NCBI GenBank assembly: GCA_002163155.1
Contig: MAAO01000004.1
Coordinates: 310,001 to 374,000 of the forward strand
Source: Halobacteriovorax marinus
GTDB taxonomy: Bacteria > Bdellovibrionota > Bacteriovoracia > Bacteriovoracales > Bacteriovoracaceae
Reading direction: 5' to 3'
Length of the DNA: 64,000 bases
Shown piece after piece: positions 35,613 through 45,717 of this stretch (the stretch's first letter is position 1; each line of letters starts with the position of its first letter). The notes beneath the pieces were generated by a model, which saw nothing but the letters and a program-made list of their open reading frames with translations, did no database searches and was not told the DNA's origin. Both the position numbers and the translations under genes were made by a program.

Positions 35613-36370
35613 TGAAAAAGATTTTATTTCTAATTTTAGTTCTTGGAGGCGGATATTACTATTTCACTCTCCAAGAAATTTCCAATAATGAGCAAAACTC
35701 TAATCAACAAGAAAGTCATGTTGGTAAAGATTCAAATGTAAAAACTCCTGTAGCCGCAAGCGCTTCAATTGCTCCTGGTGGTAAAATTATATCATCTGGA
35801 AAAACGTCTCATAATCATATTCACCAAGATCAAAGTTCAAACACATTTGATGTTGAAATTGTTGATATTCCGGATACAAACGAAGGTGAATCTCTTACAT
35901 CTTTTAATGAAGTCATGAGTGAATTTGCCTCTAAAGATCTAGATCTAGAACGTTTTAAAGAAACTCTCGTCGCTAAAGGTCTTGAACTTGTTGTGGCCAA
36001 TGATAAGAATCCATATACTGGAAATATGACTATTATACGCACAGAAAACTCTCTCCCAGGCACTAGATACTTTCACTCTCAAATTTTCTACGCTAAAGAT
36101 GGATCTCCCTTTATCCAACATATGTCATTTGATTATAGGGCCTCTGAAAAATCTTTCGCTGAAGCAGTAGCTGCAGCTAAGAAGCAGTTTAAACTCAATG
36201 CAACTCCTAACGTAAGAAAAGAGGGCTACTACTCGTGGAACACTCCTGATGGCTATCTAGTATCAGTAAAAAGAATGACTGCAGAAGATCTAAAAAATGA
36301 TCCTTTTAATGCTTATTTAAAGAGTGATGTGGGAACTATAAAAGTAACTAAGGAACTAGAGATTCATTAA
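35612..36370 (+). CDS. hypothetical protein with N-terminal signal anchor
   Basis: The start is the ATG in TAATG, overlapping the upstream stop by 1 bp, with AGGAAA 8 nt before it. This gives MKKILFLILVLGGGYYYF, a signal anchor or uncleaved signal. The longer reading from 35591 is disfavoured. Residues 25-85 are low-complexity (Ser, Asn, His, Gln rich) and look flexible. The C-terminal 150 residues have a compact alpha/beta look (RFKETLVAKGLELVVANDKN as part, SFAEAVAAAKKQFKL). Family unknown; it probably works with the LytM-like protein. Confidence 0.75.
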   Translation: MKKILFLILVLGGGYYYFTLQEISNNEQNSNQQESHVGKDSNVKTPVAASASIAPGGKIISSGKTSHNHIHQDQSSNTFDVEIVDIPDTNEGESLTSFNEVMSEFASKDLDLERFKETLVAKGLELVVANDKNPYTGNMTIIRTENSLPGTRYFHSQIFYAKDGSPFIQHMSFDYRASEKSFAEAVAAAKKQFKLNATPNVRKEGYYSWNTPDGYLVSVKRMTAEDLKNDPFNAYLKSDVGTIKVTKELEIH

Positions 36371-36435
36371 TTGACTGCTTATTTTACACCCCATGTAATT
36401 ATCTCTTCCGAACTCCTGGCTGGCCTAATAATCTC

Positions 36436-36441
36436 TATAAT
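36436..36441 (+). promoter_or_regulatory. -10 element of the DUF4056 gene (probable leaderless mRNA)
   Basis: A perfect TATAAT ends 5 nt before the ATG at 36447, and no Shine-Dalgarno is present. Confidence 0.45.
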
Positions 36442-36446
36442 ATGAC

Positions 36447-37472
36447 ATGCGTTTTTTAATTTTGTTTCTCATTTCTATGACTTTTTCTCAATCAACTCTT
36501 GCTGTTGGTCGTAGAAGATATAAGCCCACTCCAAGAATAACTTTGTTCAAAAATTCAAGACCTTGTTGTTCATTAACGCAAGATCCATTTAGCAAGCTCA
36601 TGGGATATACAAAAACGACTAATGTCTCAATGCTAGAAGATCATATCTACCAAAACAGTGACACAAACAAAGAAGGAAATGGATTACTTTACACTTGTAA
36701 GGCAGGTTATATAGACCTCACTCACCTTCGTGATACGGCTGATTGGACAAAAGAGGTGTTTGAACTTCTGGGTAAGCATTTAGGAAAAGACAAATCAATA
36801 ACAGTAAAAGAAGAAGGGGCTAAAAGAAGACTTCATTTTCTTAGCATGGATACAAGAGACTTAACGAGGCAAGATTTATTAATTATTGCTGCTAATATCT
36901 CCTATGAAAATTCAGTATGGCACGAAATTGCCACAGGTTTTGATTTTGTAAAATTTCAACACATGTCTGCATTTTCCCCTGAGGATAATTATTCAAACTA
37001 CCTAGGAACTCATTTAGCCAAAGAGGCCCTCACAAATGATGGAGATTTTAATTCATCAATGACTGATAATATTTATGACTTTCTCCTTCATAATAAGAAT
37101 CATCCTACAAAAGAAAGTGTTTCCAATGATCTCACGGCACTAGAAGGGATCGTTTGGAAATATTCCGGCTTTATGACTGACCTTATAATTAGGAACACAA
37201 AAACTTATGGTTCTATCACAAGCTTTAAATCTCCCAATCACCTAAAGCTTGGATGTTCAAAGAAGAGTTTAAAAGAAAAGGGTTCTTTAAAAGTAGAGAA
37301 TATTTTAAGTAATGGAAAATCAGCTAGCGATTATTTTGACTTAGAAGCTACTATATCAAATTCAATGAAGAAAAAATTTGCTAAAGCAGGAAAGAAAATT
37401 AAAAAAGAATATTTAACTGAAGAAGATAACCTTTGGTTAATTCCTTTGATGATACGTTATCGTAAATTGTAA
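36447..37472 (+). CDS. secreted DUF4056-like protein
   Basis: This is an exported protein of 341 residues with signal peptide ending STLA. LLYTCKAGYIDLTHLRDTADW, cited in parts as YTCKAGYIDL and HLRDTADW, and the later VWHEIATGFD plus AFSPEDNYSNYLGT match the DUF4056 family as I know it. The HEIA and HLRD residues hint at a metal or hydrolase site, but no activity is known. CC and C residues near positions 40 and 84 may form disulfides. It converges with the symporter-kinase gene with an 8-bp gap. Confidence 0.68.
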   Translation: MRFLILFLISMTFSQSTLAVGRRRYKPTPRITLFKNSRPCCSLTQDPFSKLMGYTKTTNVSMLEDHIYQNSDTNKEGNGLLYTCKAGYIDLTHLRDTADWTKEVFELLGKHLGKDKSITVKEEGAKRRLHFLSMDTRDLTRQDLLIIAANISYENSVWHEIATGFDFVKFQHMSAFSPEDNYSNYLGTHLAKEALTNDGDFNSSMTDNIYDFLLHNKNHPTKESVSNDLTALEGIVWKYSGFMTDLIIRNTKTYGSITSFKSPNHLKLGCSKKSLKEKGSLKVENILSNGKSASDYFDLEATISNSMKKKFAKAGKKIKKEYLTEEDNLWLIPLMIRYRKL

Positions 37473-37480
37473 AACACATT

Positions 37481-40396
37481 TCAAGAGGCTACTTTATCAT
37501 TTTGCTTAATGTCACAATTATTAAATACAATTGTAAATTCAGTACCTTTCTCTTGCGAACTTGATACTTTGACAGTCCCATTGTGAATACGAATAGATTC
37601 ATACGTAATACTTAATCCAAGCCCCGTCCCTTCACTTGAAGGTTTAGTCGTAAAGAATGGTTCCCAAACTCTCTCGAGCATATTTTCTGGAATTCCTCGA
37701 CCATTATCAGAAATGACCAATTTAATATTTCCCTTAGAGATTGAAAGTGAGATTTCAATTTCCCCTATGAATTCTTTGTCAATTTCATAACACTTAGAGA
37801 ACTCATAGAACGAATTTTCAAAGATCGCGTATATTGCGCGCCCAAGATTACTTGGACATCCAAACATATCTCCAATCTCATCCATGCGAATGATCTCATT
37901 TATATGAGTTGAATGCTTATCCTTAAATGTTGTTAGCTGTAGTTGATAGTTTTTATAAATTAACTCTTTTAGATTAAAGTATTCCTTCGTTTGACCTTTC
38001 TCACGGCTCAGAAGAAGCATGTGGCTAATTATATTTGATGCTCTTTCACCATGCCTTGAAATCAATTCTGAGGAAATAGCAATATCTTCAAAAGAGTCGA
38101 CAATTTCTAATCGATCTATCTGATCAAAATCTCCTTTTAAAAAAATATCCGACAATTCATCAATTTTGAAGAGAATAGCTTTTGATCCATTATTAATAAA
38201 ATTTAGAGGATTTTTTATTTCATGAGCAACTCCGGCGACTAAATTCCCTAGAGACGCTTGCTTTTCCTGCTCTATTAGTTGCTCTCTCATAGTATTAATT
38301 TTCTTTATACTTTTTTCTAGTTGAATATTTCTCTCTATGAGTTCGTTAGTTCTTAGATCAACTAGGCCTTCCAATTCTTGATATTGATTACTCACTAGTT
38401 TTTCTTTTTCTCTATAAAAATTAACTCTCGTGTGTAGTTCACTTGGTGAAATAGAGTATTCTGCCAACGTATCACTATAGTACTTATAAAGATTGTTTCT
38501 CTCTGTCACATTGAGAAGTCCTGAAGCTCCCACTACTTTATGGGCCACAGCTGCACCTAAAAGCCCCGCGAGCTTATTTTCAAAAACGGCACGAAGCTCA
38601 GAGAGCTCTAGAATATTAACCATTTCACGATTAAGAACTTTAGCTTCATCTAAAATTTTTGTGCACTCACTTTCAATTTCTAACTCAGAATAATAACGAA
38701 TCAAAATTTCTTCAATAATTTTCTTTTTTCCAATTAAGAGTATATTTGTTTCTGCAGTTTCAGGAAGAATTGCCTGAAAGTCTTCACGTTCTTCAAAGAG
38801 ATTTAAGTATTCATTTACTATTTGCTCTTCACTTTGACTTCTTTTAAAGAGGGAAGAAATCGTAACATAGGCACCAATATTAAAGAACATTGACCAAAAA
38901 ACCGCGTGACTGAGAGGATCTATTCCACTTAAGCCTAATAAGCTTTCCGGTCTTAGAAGAGTAATCCCAAACAATCCCTCTTCTAAGATATCGCTTTGAA
39001 TATAACCACTCTTAATGAAAGTAGGGAAATAAAGTGTGTAAAACCAAATTAGAGAACCAGAAAGTAAACCAAACATTGCTCCTAACTTATTTCCTTTTTT
39101 CCAGAATATTGATCCCAAGATAAGGGGCATAAACTGAAGAGCACCAGTAAAAGAAATCATTCCCATTGAAACAAGAGCATATTTCTCTCCAACAACTTGC
39201 ATATAAATACATGAAGCTGAGATTGTTAATATGGCGCAGATCCACCTCACAGGAAGAATAAACCTAGTGAACAGTCTCTGATCTGTTGCCCTAGTAACAA
39301 GAGGTAGATAAATATGATTTGTAATAATTGTGGCCACGGTCATAGTCGAAATCATAATCATTCCAGATGCTGCCGCAAAGCCACCTAGAAAAGTGAGTAA
39401 ACTCAAAAATTCAACCCCATGTAAATAAGGAATCGTAAGCACATACTGATCCGTAGAACTTAACCCTAAACTAATTCCCACAATACTAATGGGTATAACA
39501 AATAAATTTATTAGAAATAAATAACTAGGTAGTGCCCATGACGCCGTTGACACATGATTTTCTTGATAGTTTTCAATTATGGCAACGTGAAACTGTCGAG
39601 GTAAAAAGATAATCGCGCTTGCAGATAAAATCGTATATGAAATCCATGTAATAAGTCCTCCATCCTGGTGACCCATAAATGAATATTCATTTGGTACAAC
39701 TTCAGGAATCTTTCTTAGAACTTCAAAGAAGCCATCATTAAGCCAAAAACAAACAAAAATCCCAACGCACAAGAAGACAAATAGTTTAAAAACACACTCA
39801 ATTGCAAGAACAAAAATCATTCCCGGATGTCTTTCAGTTGGATCTAGTTTTCTAATACCAAAGAGAATTGTAAACAGTCCCATTAGAGCAACAGTCCCCC
39901 ATGCTACAAGAAATTTTACTTCTGAAAGGTTAGGCTTATCCTCAAATCCTGTGATGATTATAAAAGTAGAAACCAAAGCCTTTAACTGAAGAGCAATGTA
40001 GGGAATTGTTGATAATAGAACGACAACCGCTCCAATGAAAGCAATCCGTTCTGATTTATCGTAACGACCAGAAATATAATCTACAATACTAGTGACATGA
40101 TACTTTTCTTTGACTCTTATGAGCTTCTTTGCGAAGACCCACCAAAGAGTAACCATTAACGTAGGTCCTAGATATATAGTTAAGAAAAGTAGTCCGGAAG
40201 ACGAAGCCTTTCCCACCGAACCATAGAAAGTCCAACTTGTGCAGTAGACAGCTAAGGATAGAGAATATATGAGCGGATTGTTTACGAGTTTACTTTTCTT
40301 ATTTTCAGCGACTTTCTTATCAACTATAAAAGCAATCAGAAACATCCCTCCGATATATAGTAAAACACTGAATATAACTGTTTGAACATTAATCAT
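37481..40396 (-). CDS. SLC5 symporter-histidine kinase fusion (CbrA-like)
   Basis: This is a 971-residue sensor. Residues 1-515 form a sodium:solute symporter (PutP/SSS) domain with about 13 helices (VYCTSWTFYGSVGKASSSG is the family signature). A linker region with a predicted coiled coil (YREKEKLVSNQYQELEGLV) follows. The kinase core has the H-box VAGVAHEIKNPLNF (His near 725), an N-box (IYAIFENSFYEF), the D-box SDNGRGIPE and TGLGLSI. The N-box has Glu-Asn, as usual. In CbrA the transporter part handles histidine and the kinase controls carbon use. No response regulator is adjacent. The start is 4 bp after the small upstream gene. Confidence 0.93.
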   Translation of the reverse strand: MINVQTVIFSVLLYIGGMFLIAFIVDKKVAENKKSKLVNNPLIYSLSLAVYCTSWTFYGSVGKASSSGLLFLTIYLGPTLMVTLWWVFAKKLIRVKEKYHVTSIVDYISGRYDKSERIAFIGAVVVLLSTIPYIALQLKALVSTFIIITGFEDKPNLSEVKFLVAWGTVALMGLFTILFGIRKLDPTERHPGMIFVLAIECVFKLFVFLCVGIFVCFWLNDGFFEVLRKIPEVVPNEYSFMGHQDGGLITWISYTILSASAIIFLPRQFHVAIIENYQENHVSTASWALPSYLFLINLFVIPISIVGISLGLSSTDQYVLTIPYLHGVEFLSLLTFLGGFAAASGMIMISTMTVATIITNHIYLPLVTRATDQRLFTRFILPVRWICAILTISASCIYMQVVGEKYALVSMGMISFTGALQFMPLILGSIFWKKGNKLGAMFGLLSGSLIWFYTLYFPTFIKSGYIQSDILEEGLFGITLLRPESLLGLSGIDPLSHAVFWSMFFNIGAYVTISSLFKRSQSEEQIVNEYLNLFEEREDFQAILPETAETNILLIGKKKIIEEILIRYYSELEIESECTKILDEAKVLNREMVNILELSELRAVFENKLAGLLGAAVAHKVVGASGLLNVTERNNLYKYYSDTLAEYSISPSELHTRVNFYREKEKLVSNQYQELEGLVDLRTNELIERNIQLEKSIKKINTMREQLIEQEKQASLGNLVAGVAHEIKNPLNFINNGSKAILFKIDELSDIFLKGDFDQIDRLEIVDSFEDIAISSELISRHGERASNIISHMLLLSREKGQTKEYFNLKELIYKNYQLQLTTFKDKHSTHINEIIRMDEIGDMFGCPSNLGRAIYAIFENSFYEFSKCYEIDKEFIGEIEISLSISKGNIKLVISDNGRGIPENMLERVWEPFFTTKPSSEGTGLGLSITYESIRIHNGTVKVSSSQEKGTEFTIVFNNCDIKQNDKVAS

Positions 40397-40400
40397 AAGT

Positions 40401-40634
40401 TTAGTTCTTTTTAAATTTTTTCCTTAACCTAGAAATATAAAATAAAATAACGATGCACGAGAACCAGGTGAAAAATAAATAGACCACAATGGCCACTGGA
40501 TACTCCATATTTTCAATGGCAACAAAGGGCCAACTAAATAGAAGAAAATAAAAAACAGATAAGAGATAGAGAAATTCATCCTTTAAGAGAAGGACATCAA
40601 TAATATTTTTAATCTGTTTAATTTCTTTATACAT
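40401..40634 (-). CDS. small membrane protein upstream of the symporter-kinase
   Basis: The 77-residue protein has two transmembrane helices (FLYLLSVFYFLLFSWPFVAI and YPVAIVVYLFFTWFSCIVIL) and basic ends. It ends 4 bp before the kinase start. Its size, topology and position match CbrX or DUF4212-type small partners of sodium/solute symporters, though sequence identity is not claimed. Confidence 0.78.
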   Translation of the reverse strand: MYKEIKQIKNIIDVLLLKDEFLYLLSVFYFLLFSWPFVAIENMEYPVAIVVYLFFTWFSCIVILFYISRLRKKFKKN

Positions 40635-41025
40635 ATAGCTAATTTCGGTTTATTTCTGATTTAGATAAGTGAAAAAGTTGTATGGATTAATCAATGAAAA
40701 GTTAATTTTCTAAGTTCTTTCTTAAGTCCTTTTATAAAATATAGGGTCTAGAAGCATGACCTCTGGCTAAATAAAAGATACCAACCTCAGCTTATTCTAA
40801 ATTTTATACAAATTGATTGAAACTTAAGGAGAGGACTGGAATTCGTGACACGCAGAGTCACTGGACCCATAATCATTCTAGTAGTTTAAAAACTTGTTTT
40901 TTCCAAATCTCATAAATAGTCGAGTAAATTTTTTAAACTGGCCTTAAAGTCTATGAATTCATATTGATAGCGCGGCTCTCCCATGATAACAAGGTGCTTA
41001 AAATATCAATTAATAGAGGCCCCCA
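40635..41025. other. 391-bp intergenic region between divergent genes
   Basis: This AT-rich region separates the small membrane gene (minus) from trmB (plus). It contains an AAGGAGAGG string near 40827 followed by GTG and a 14-codon frame, and a GTGAC/GTCAC inverted repeat around 40845-40861. I see no convincing gene, RNA or terminator. Confidence 0.5.
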
Positions 41026-41721
41026 ATGACCGATCTGACCTATAGCGAAGAGTTTAAATACACTTCTACAAATCCTTATCATGACAAACTTGAAGAGTTT
41101 AAGGGTTTTGTTTATCGCGACCATGAAGCAGAAGGTTTAAAAGGAAAATGGAATAGTGAAGTTTTTGAAAGGGAAGCCCCACTTTGTTTAGAGATTGGAA
41201 CTGGCTACGGTCATTTCATGATGGAATACAGTGAGAAAAATCCTGAAGTTAATTTCATTGGACTTGATTATAGATTTAAAAGAAGTTTCTCACTAGCTAA
41301 GAAACTTTCAACTCACCCTACTAAGAATTTTAAATATTTAAGGGCCAAGGGAGAAAGAGTTCACTTCTTATTTAATGAAAGTGAATTGGATAGAATGTTC
41401 TACTTCTTTCCGGATCCATGGCCAAAAGCTCGACATCAGAAAAAGAGACTTTTCCAAGCAGCTTTTTTAGATCAAGCTTACAAAGTTCTTAAACCTGGTG
41501 GTAAGATTTTTATTAAGACTGATCATGACGGTTATGCTGACTGGATGATTGAAGTTATGGATAACCACGAACAATTCGAAGTTGTTATGGCGACTAAAGA
41601 CCTTAGAGCTGAACATCCAGAGCATTTTCTAGCGGCCTTCACAACTAAGTTTGAAAAAATATTCTTAAAGCAAGGTATCAAGATAAAGGCCTTCGAATTA
41701 GTTTCAAAGAAAAAGGACTAA
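41026..41721 (+). CDS. trmB: tRNA (guanine-N7-)-methyltransferase TrmB
   Basis: The enzyme makes m7G46 in tRNA variable loops from SAM. The SAM site is LCLEIGTGYGHFMMEYS. The family motif FPDPWPKARHQKKRLF is intact and carries the catalytic Asp. IKTDHDGYADWM follows. The length of 231 is normal. GAGG lies 8 nt upstream of the ATG. It begins the trmB-dnaG-rpoD unit, with 6 bp to dnaG. Confidence 0.95.
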   Translation: MTDLTYSEEFKYTSTNPYHDKLEEFKGFVYRDHEAEGLKGKWNSEVFEREAPLCLEIGTGYGHFMMEYSEKNPEVNFIGLDYRFKRSFSLAKKLSTHPTKNFKYLRAKGERVHFLFNESELDRMFYFFPDPWPKARHQKKRLFQAAFLDQAYKVLKPGGKIFIKTDHDGYADWMIEVMDNHEQFEVVMATKDLRAEHPEHFLAAFTTKFEKIFLKQGIKIKAFELVSKKKD

Positions 41722-41727
41722 CACTTT

Positions 41728-43635
41728 ATGTCCCTTAAGGACCTTAAAGAAAAAATCGTTACGGAAATTCCTATTACCGCCATTGTTGGTGGGTACATCC
41801 CTATTACCAGAAAAGGGACTACGACACTTGCTGTATGTCCTTTTCACGATGATCACAAGCCTTCCATGTATGTCACTGATGACAAGAAAATGTATAAGTG
41901 TTTTGCATGTGGTGCCGGTGGAAATGCCATTGACTTCGTTGTAAATTTTAAAAATCTAGACTTTGTAGATGCCCTAAAAGAAATTTGTAATTCACAAGGG
42001 CTAAGTTTTGATGACTACTATCAAAAGAAAGCAAAACCACCAAAACTTGAAATGGCGGAAAAAATTCTCACAAAGAGTAGTCAACTCTATTGTAAATTGG
42101 CCACAACAGGAAGCTACGAGAAATATACCGAGTTCATAAAAAATCGTGATCTCAATGCTGAAATTGCAAAAACATACTCCCTTGGTTACGCACCAAAAGA
42201 TAGTAAACTCACAAGCTACCTAAGCTCTATTCCAAATGAAAAAGAGCGCTCTTTCGCCCTAAGCGTGGCCCAGGAAATTGGACTCATCAAGGTTGATCAA
42301 AAGGATGGGAAGTCCCATTATGACACTTTTAGGGATCGAATTATCTTCCCTATCTGGGATCAATATGGCCAAGTGGTAGGTTATACAAGCCGTGCAGTTT
42401 TCGATTATCAGAAAGCTAAGTATATGAATTCAAAAGAGTCTTTTGTCTTCAACAAGAAACACATCCTCTATGGACTACACCTTGCAAAGAGTTCTATTAG
42501 AAGCAAGGATGCTTGTATCTTAGTCGAAGGAAATATGGACCAAATCGCTCTCTACAACAAAGGTTTCACTAACTCTGTTGCCGTTCAAGGTGTAGCGCTC
42601 GGTGATAGCTCACTCAGAAATCTAAAAGGTATGACATCTAACTTCATTCTCTCTCTCGACAATGATCAGGCCGGTTGGAGTGCTTCTGAAAGAATTAACA
42701 GGCAATGTCTAGAAGCTGGAATCACTCCACGCTTCTTAGACCTCTCTCCCCATAAAGATCCTGATGACTTTCTGCAAAGTGAAGGATCAGTTGAGCTTCA
42801 AAAAAGAATTGATAGTGCGAAAGTCTTTATAGATGAACAATTGGATCGGGCCATGCCTGAAAAAATGCCAGAAATACTGGACTCTCAACTCCAGCTACTA
42901 GACAAGTGTTTCAAGATTCTATCCCCTCTTAAAGAGTCATTGTCGGCGACAGAGCGCGCCGCGCAAATCGCAAAGAGAATAGGTTTGAAGTCTGACTCAT
43001 CGCAAATTATTAATAATTACAAGCAGTTCCTAAGTGGTGAACAGGCAGCTTCGCCTCCAACACACTTTGCTGAACAGCCTCCAGAAAGCCTCATGACGGA
43101 ATCTTTTCACGAAGAAATTCCCTACGAAGAACTTCATTATCTTCACGGAGAAGAAACACTGCTCTCCGTGAATGCTATAAGCAAGATTGAGACCACTTTA
43201 CTTACAGAAATTATTAAACATCCAGAGTGCTTAACTAACGATAAAATAAGAGATTTACTTGATTTTGTGTCCTCAGATGAGGTAAAAAATTACATTAAAA
43301 GACTTAAAGAAATATTTTACGAAATCGATGAAAGTGAATTCGTTTCCATTGTTTCAAATCTCACAGAAAATGGATCATTTTCAAATGAGTTAAAAGAAAC
43401 GATTTCACAGGCATTAAGAAGTTACAGACCAGTTCCTCTTGAAGAAGATGTTGTTAAGATAATAATTTTTGACATCAAAAAGAAACTTCAAGAACTTGAA
43501 CTCAGACTTTTAAAGGATGAGATCAAAGAAAGAAGAAAGGCCTGTACAACAAATGAAGAAATCAACGAACTCATGAAAGAGTTACTTGAAATAGAAAAAA
43601 AATTAGTTGTGATTAAGTCCCAAAGACATAAATAA
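41728..43635 (+). CDS. dnaG: DNA primase DnaG
   Basis: This enzyme synthesises RNA primers at the replication fork with DnaB helicase. The CHC2 zinc finger uses C37, H40, C58 and C61 (CPFHDDHKPSM and YKCFACGAGGN). The RNA polymerase domain has the TOPRIM acidic residues in CILVEGNMDQIAL and LSLDNDQAG. The C-terminal 150 residues are the helicase-interacting helical domain. The length of 635 is typical. It lies between trmB and rpoD, as in the classical macromolecular synthesis operon (without rpsU here). Confidence 0.96.
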   Translation: MSLKDLKEKIVTEIPITAIVGGYIPITRKGTTTLAVCPFHDDHKPSMYVTDDKKMYKCFACGAGGNAIDFVVNFKNLDFVDALKEICNSQGLSFDDYYQKKAKPPKLEMAEKILTKSSQLYCKLATTGSYEKYTEFIKNRDLNAEIAKTYSLGYAPKDSKLTSYLSSIPNEKERSFALSVAQEIGLIKVDQKDGKSHYDTFRDRIIFPIWDQYGQVVGYTSRAVFDYQKAKYMNSKESFVFNKKHILYGLHLAKSSIRSKDACILVEGNMDQIALYNKGFTNSVAVQGVALGDSSLRNLKGMTSNFILSLDNDQAGWSASERINRQCLEAGITPRFLDLSPHKDPDDFLQSEGSVELQKRIDSAKVFIDEQLDRAMPEKMPEILDSQLQLLDKCFKILSPLKESLSATERAAQIAKRIGLKSDSSQIINNYKQFLSGEQAASPPTHFAEQPPESLMTESFHEEIPYEELHYLHGEETLLSVNAISKIETTLLTEIIKHPECLTNDKIRDLLDFVSSDEVKNYIKRLKEIFYEIDESEFVSIVSNLTENGSFSNELKETISQALRSYRPVPLEEDVVKIIIFDIKKKLQELELRLLKDEIKERRKACTTNEEINELMKELLEIEKKLVVIKSQRHK

Positions 43636-43651
43636 CCCCGGGGGAAAATAA

Positions 43652-45400
43652 ATGTCTATCGTTTCCGTATTTATTAATTCAAAAGAATTCTCAAAACTGA
43701 TTATCAAGGGTAAAGATCAAGCATCTTTAACTCCTGAGGAAATCAACGACGCTATCCCAGCCAGCATTGTCGAGCCTGAAGCTCTAGACGAAATTATGCT
43801 AAAAATTCAGGAAGCTCGTATTGATATCGCAGATCAAGTTTCTGAGGAAGAAGACGATGGTATCCGCTTAGACGGTACAGAAATTATCGAAGAGACACTT
43901 TCTAAAGAAGAGAAAGCTGAGTTAAAGTCTGCTTCAACAGACCCTGTTAAGTTATATCTTAAGAGAATGGGTTCTGTAGCTCTCCTTACTCGTGAGGGAG
44001 AAGTTGTAATTGCCAAAGAAATTGAAGAAGGTGAAAGAGAGATTATCCTTTCAGCGGTTAAATCTACTCACGCCATTAAAGAAATCGTTAGACTTAAAGC
44101 GAAGGTTGAAACTCAAGAAAATCAGAATGAATTTGTAAAAGATTTAGTTCGTGGACTTGATGACGAATCTTCAAATAACGATATCGCTAAAGTTAGAACT
44201 CAAATCTATAAAGTTTGTGACGATCTAAATACACTTCTAACAAGTGTTGAAAATGAAGACGGAACAATTAAAGATTATTCTGATGACGAAAAGAAGCTAA
44301 TGGATGACATTGCTCTTCGTCTTGCAGATCTAACTTTCAATAGAAAAATTATTAATAGCTTTGTTGAGCCAGTAAAGAAATACTACCTACAGTTTAGAGA
44401 ACTTTACGAGCAACAAGAAAGAATCTTCAAGTTCCTAGAAGTTGAGGATTATGCAAACTACAAAGTTCTTTTTGAAAAAGTTCTTGATGATGACGCTTTC
44501 AAGAGAAGACTTGCAAAAGATCTTTATACGACTGATGCAAAAATTGAGCAGCTCATTAGAAACCAAGAAGATATTATTAGAAAACTTCGTCGTCTAAGTC
44601 TTGATGCTGGAATGGAATTCTCTGCAATTGAAGAAGTTTATCAAATTATCCTAAAGGGTGAGAAGAAAGCTGACGTTGCAAAATCTCAACTTGTTGAAGC
44701 CAACCTTAGACTGGTTGTTTCAATTGCTAAGAAATACACAAACAGAGGACTACAATTCCTAGATCTTATTCAGGAAGGAAACATTGGTCTAATGAAAGCT
44801 GTTGATAAATTTGAGTACCGTCGTGGTTACAAATTTTCAACTTATGCAACATGGTGGATTCGTCAGGCGATAACAAGAGCGATTGCTGACCAAGCAAGAA
44901 CAATTCGTATCCCTGTTCACATGATTGAAACAATTAACAAAATGGTTAGAACTTCTCGTCAGCTTATTCAAGAGCTAGGTAGAGAGCCTACACCTGAGGA
45001 AATTGCTGAAAGAATGGAACTTCCTGTTGATAAAGTTAAGAAAGTACAAAAGATTTCAAAAGAGCCTATTTCTCTAGAAACGCCAATTGGTGAAGAAGAA
45101 GATAGTTCTCTTGGAGATTTTATCGAAGATAAGAAAATCATCTCTCCAGCTGATGCTGTAATGAGTGTTACGCTTTCTGAACAAACTCGTTCAGTGCTAT
45201 CAACTCTAACTCCGAGAGAAGAGAAAGTTCTTCGTATGCGTTTTGGTATCGGTGAAAAATCGGATCACACTCTTGAAGAAGTTGGACAAGACTTCTTTGT
45301 TACTAGAGAGCGTATTCGTCAGATTGAGGCTAAGGCCTTAAGAAAACTTCGCCACCCTTCACGGGCCAAGATGCTTAAATCTTATATTGATGGTGATTGA
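43652..45400 (+). CDS. rpoD: principal sigma factor RpoD (sigma-70)
   Basis: This is the housekeeping sigma subunit. After a reduced region 1.1, region 1.2 ([21 protein letters not shown]) and a non-conserved insertion, regions 2.3-2.4 are visible as [20 protein letters not shown] (part) and region 3 as [13 protein letters not shown]. Region 4.2 is [20 protein letters not shown]. The strong conservation of 2.4 and 4.2 supports TTGACA/TATAAT-type promoter recognition, consistent with the promoters called here. GGGGGAAA lies 8 nt before the ATG, and a strong terminator follows. Confidence 0.97.
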   Translation: MSIVSVFINSKEFSKLIIKGKDQASLTPEEINDAIPASIVEPEALDEIMLKIQEARIDIADQVSEEEDDGIRLDGTEIIEETLSKEEKAELKSASTDPVKLYLKRMGSVALLTREGEVVIAKEIEEGEREIILSAVKSTHAIKEIVRLKAKVETQENQNEFVKDLVRGLDDESSNNDIAKVRTQIYKVCDDLNTLLTSVENEDGTIKDYSDDEKKLMDDIALRLADLTFNRKIINSFVEPVKKYYLQFRELYEQQERIFKFLEVEDYANYKVLFEKVLDDDAFKRRLAKDLYTTDAKIEQLIRNQEDIIRKLRRLSLDAGMEFSAIEEVYQIILKGEKKADVAKSQLVEANLRLVVSIAKKYTNRGLQFLDLIQEGNIGLMKAVDKFEYRRGYKFSTYATWWIRQAITRAIADQARTIRIPVHMIETINKMVRTSRQLIQELGREPTPEEIAERMELPVDKVKKVQKISKEPISLETPIGEEEDSSLGDFIEDKKIISPADAVMSVTLSEQTRSVLSTLTPREEKVLRMRFGIGEKSDHTLEEVGQDFFVTRERIRQIEAKALRKLRHPSRAKMLKSYIDGD

Positions 45401-45404
45401 TTCT

Positions 45405-45430
45405 AAGGCCCCTAACGGGGCCTTTTTATT
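45405..45430 (+). terminator. intrinsic terminator of trmB-dnaG-rpoD
   Basis: AAGGCCCC (45405-45412), loop TAAC and GGGGCCTT (45417-45424) form a perfect 8-bp stem followed by a T-rich tail. Confidence 0.93.
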
Positions 45431-45687
45431 TCCAGGATGGAATGTATGGATGCGTAGGCAGGAGCCGAGAGCAGCCACCTAATCACAAATACCCCACTGA
45501 TTTTTACAATTATTAATTAAGAACCGATTCAGTTCCCCTTAAGAATTATCCCATCTTTTTTTACCTATATCTTAACTCTATAGAATCTATTTCTTCTCTA
45601 TACTTATAGAGTGATGAGAATTCTTCACCCGAGGAATTCCGCTTACTCCTCGAGACAGGCGCTAAAAGCAAGTGGATAAATACCTGG
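45431..45687. other. intergenic region with possible RNA structure
   Basis: No credible open frame is present. From about 45618 the plus strand contains overlapping inverted repeats: two GAATTC copies 10 nt apart, and CGAGGA/TCCTCG with an 11-nt loop. A terminator follows at 45688. A short structured RNA is possible, but I could not find a good promoter or match it to a known riboswitch. Confidence 0.35.
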
Positions 45688-45717
45688 CAGAGATAAAACA
45701 ACTGTCAGGTATTTTAA
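45688..45717. terminator. bidirectional intrinsic terminator
   Basis: AATACCTGGCAG and CTGTCAGGTATT form a long stem with one G-T pair and an 11-nt loop, flanked by A/T runs on both sides. On the minus strand it lies about 20 bp past the stop of the atypical regulator gene. Confidence 0.82.

Noticed and set aside
40850-40894. 14-codon frame starting at GTG after AAGGAGAGG
   Set aside because: The spacing to the ribosome site is long, the start is GTG, and the peptide (TRRVTGPIIILVV) has no supporting feature. Kept as noted only.
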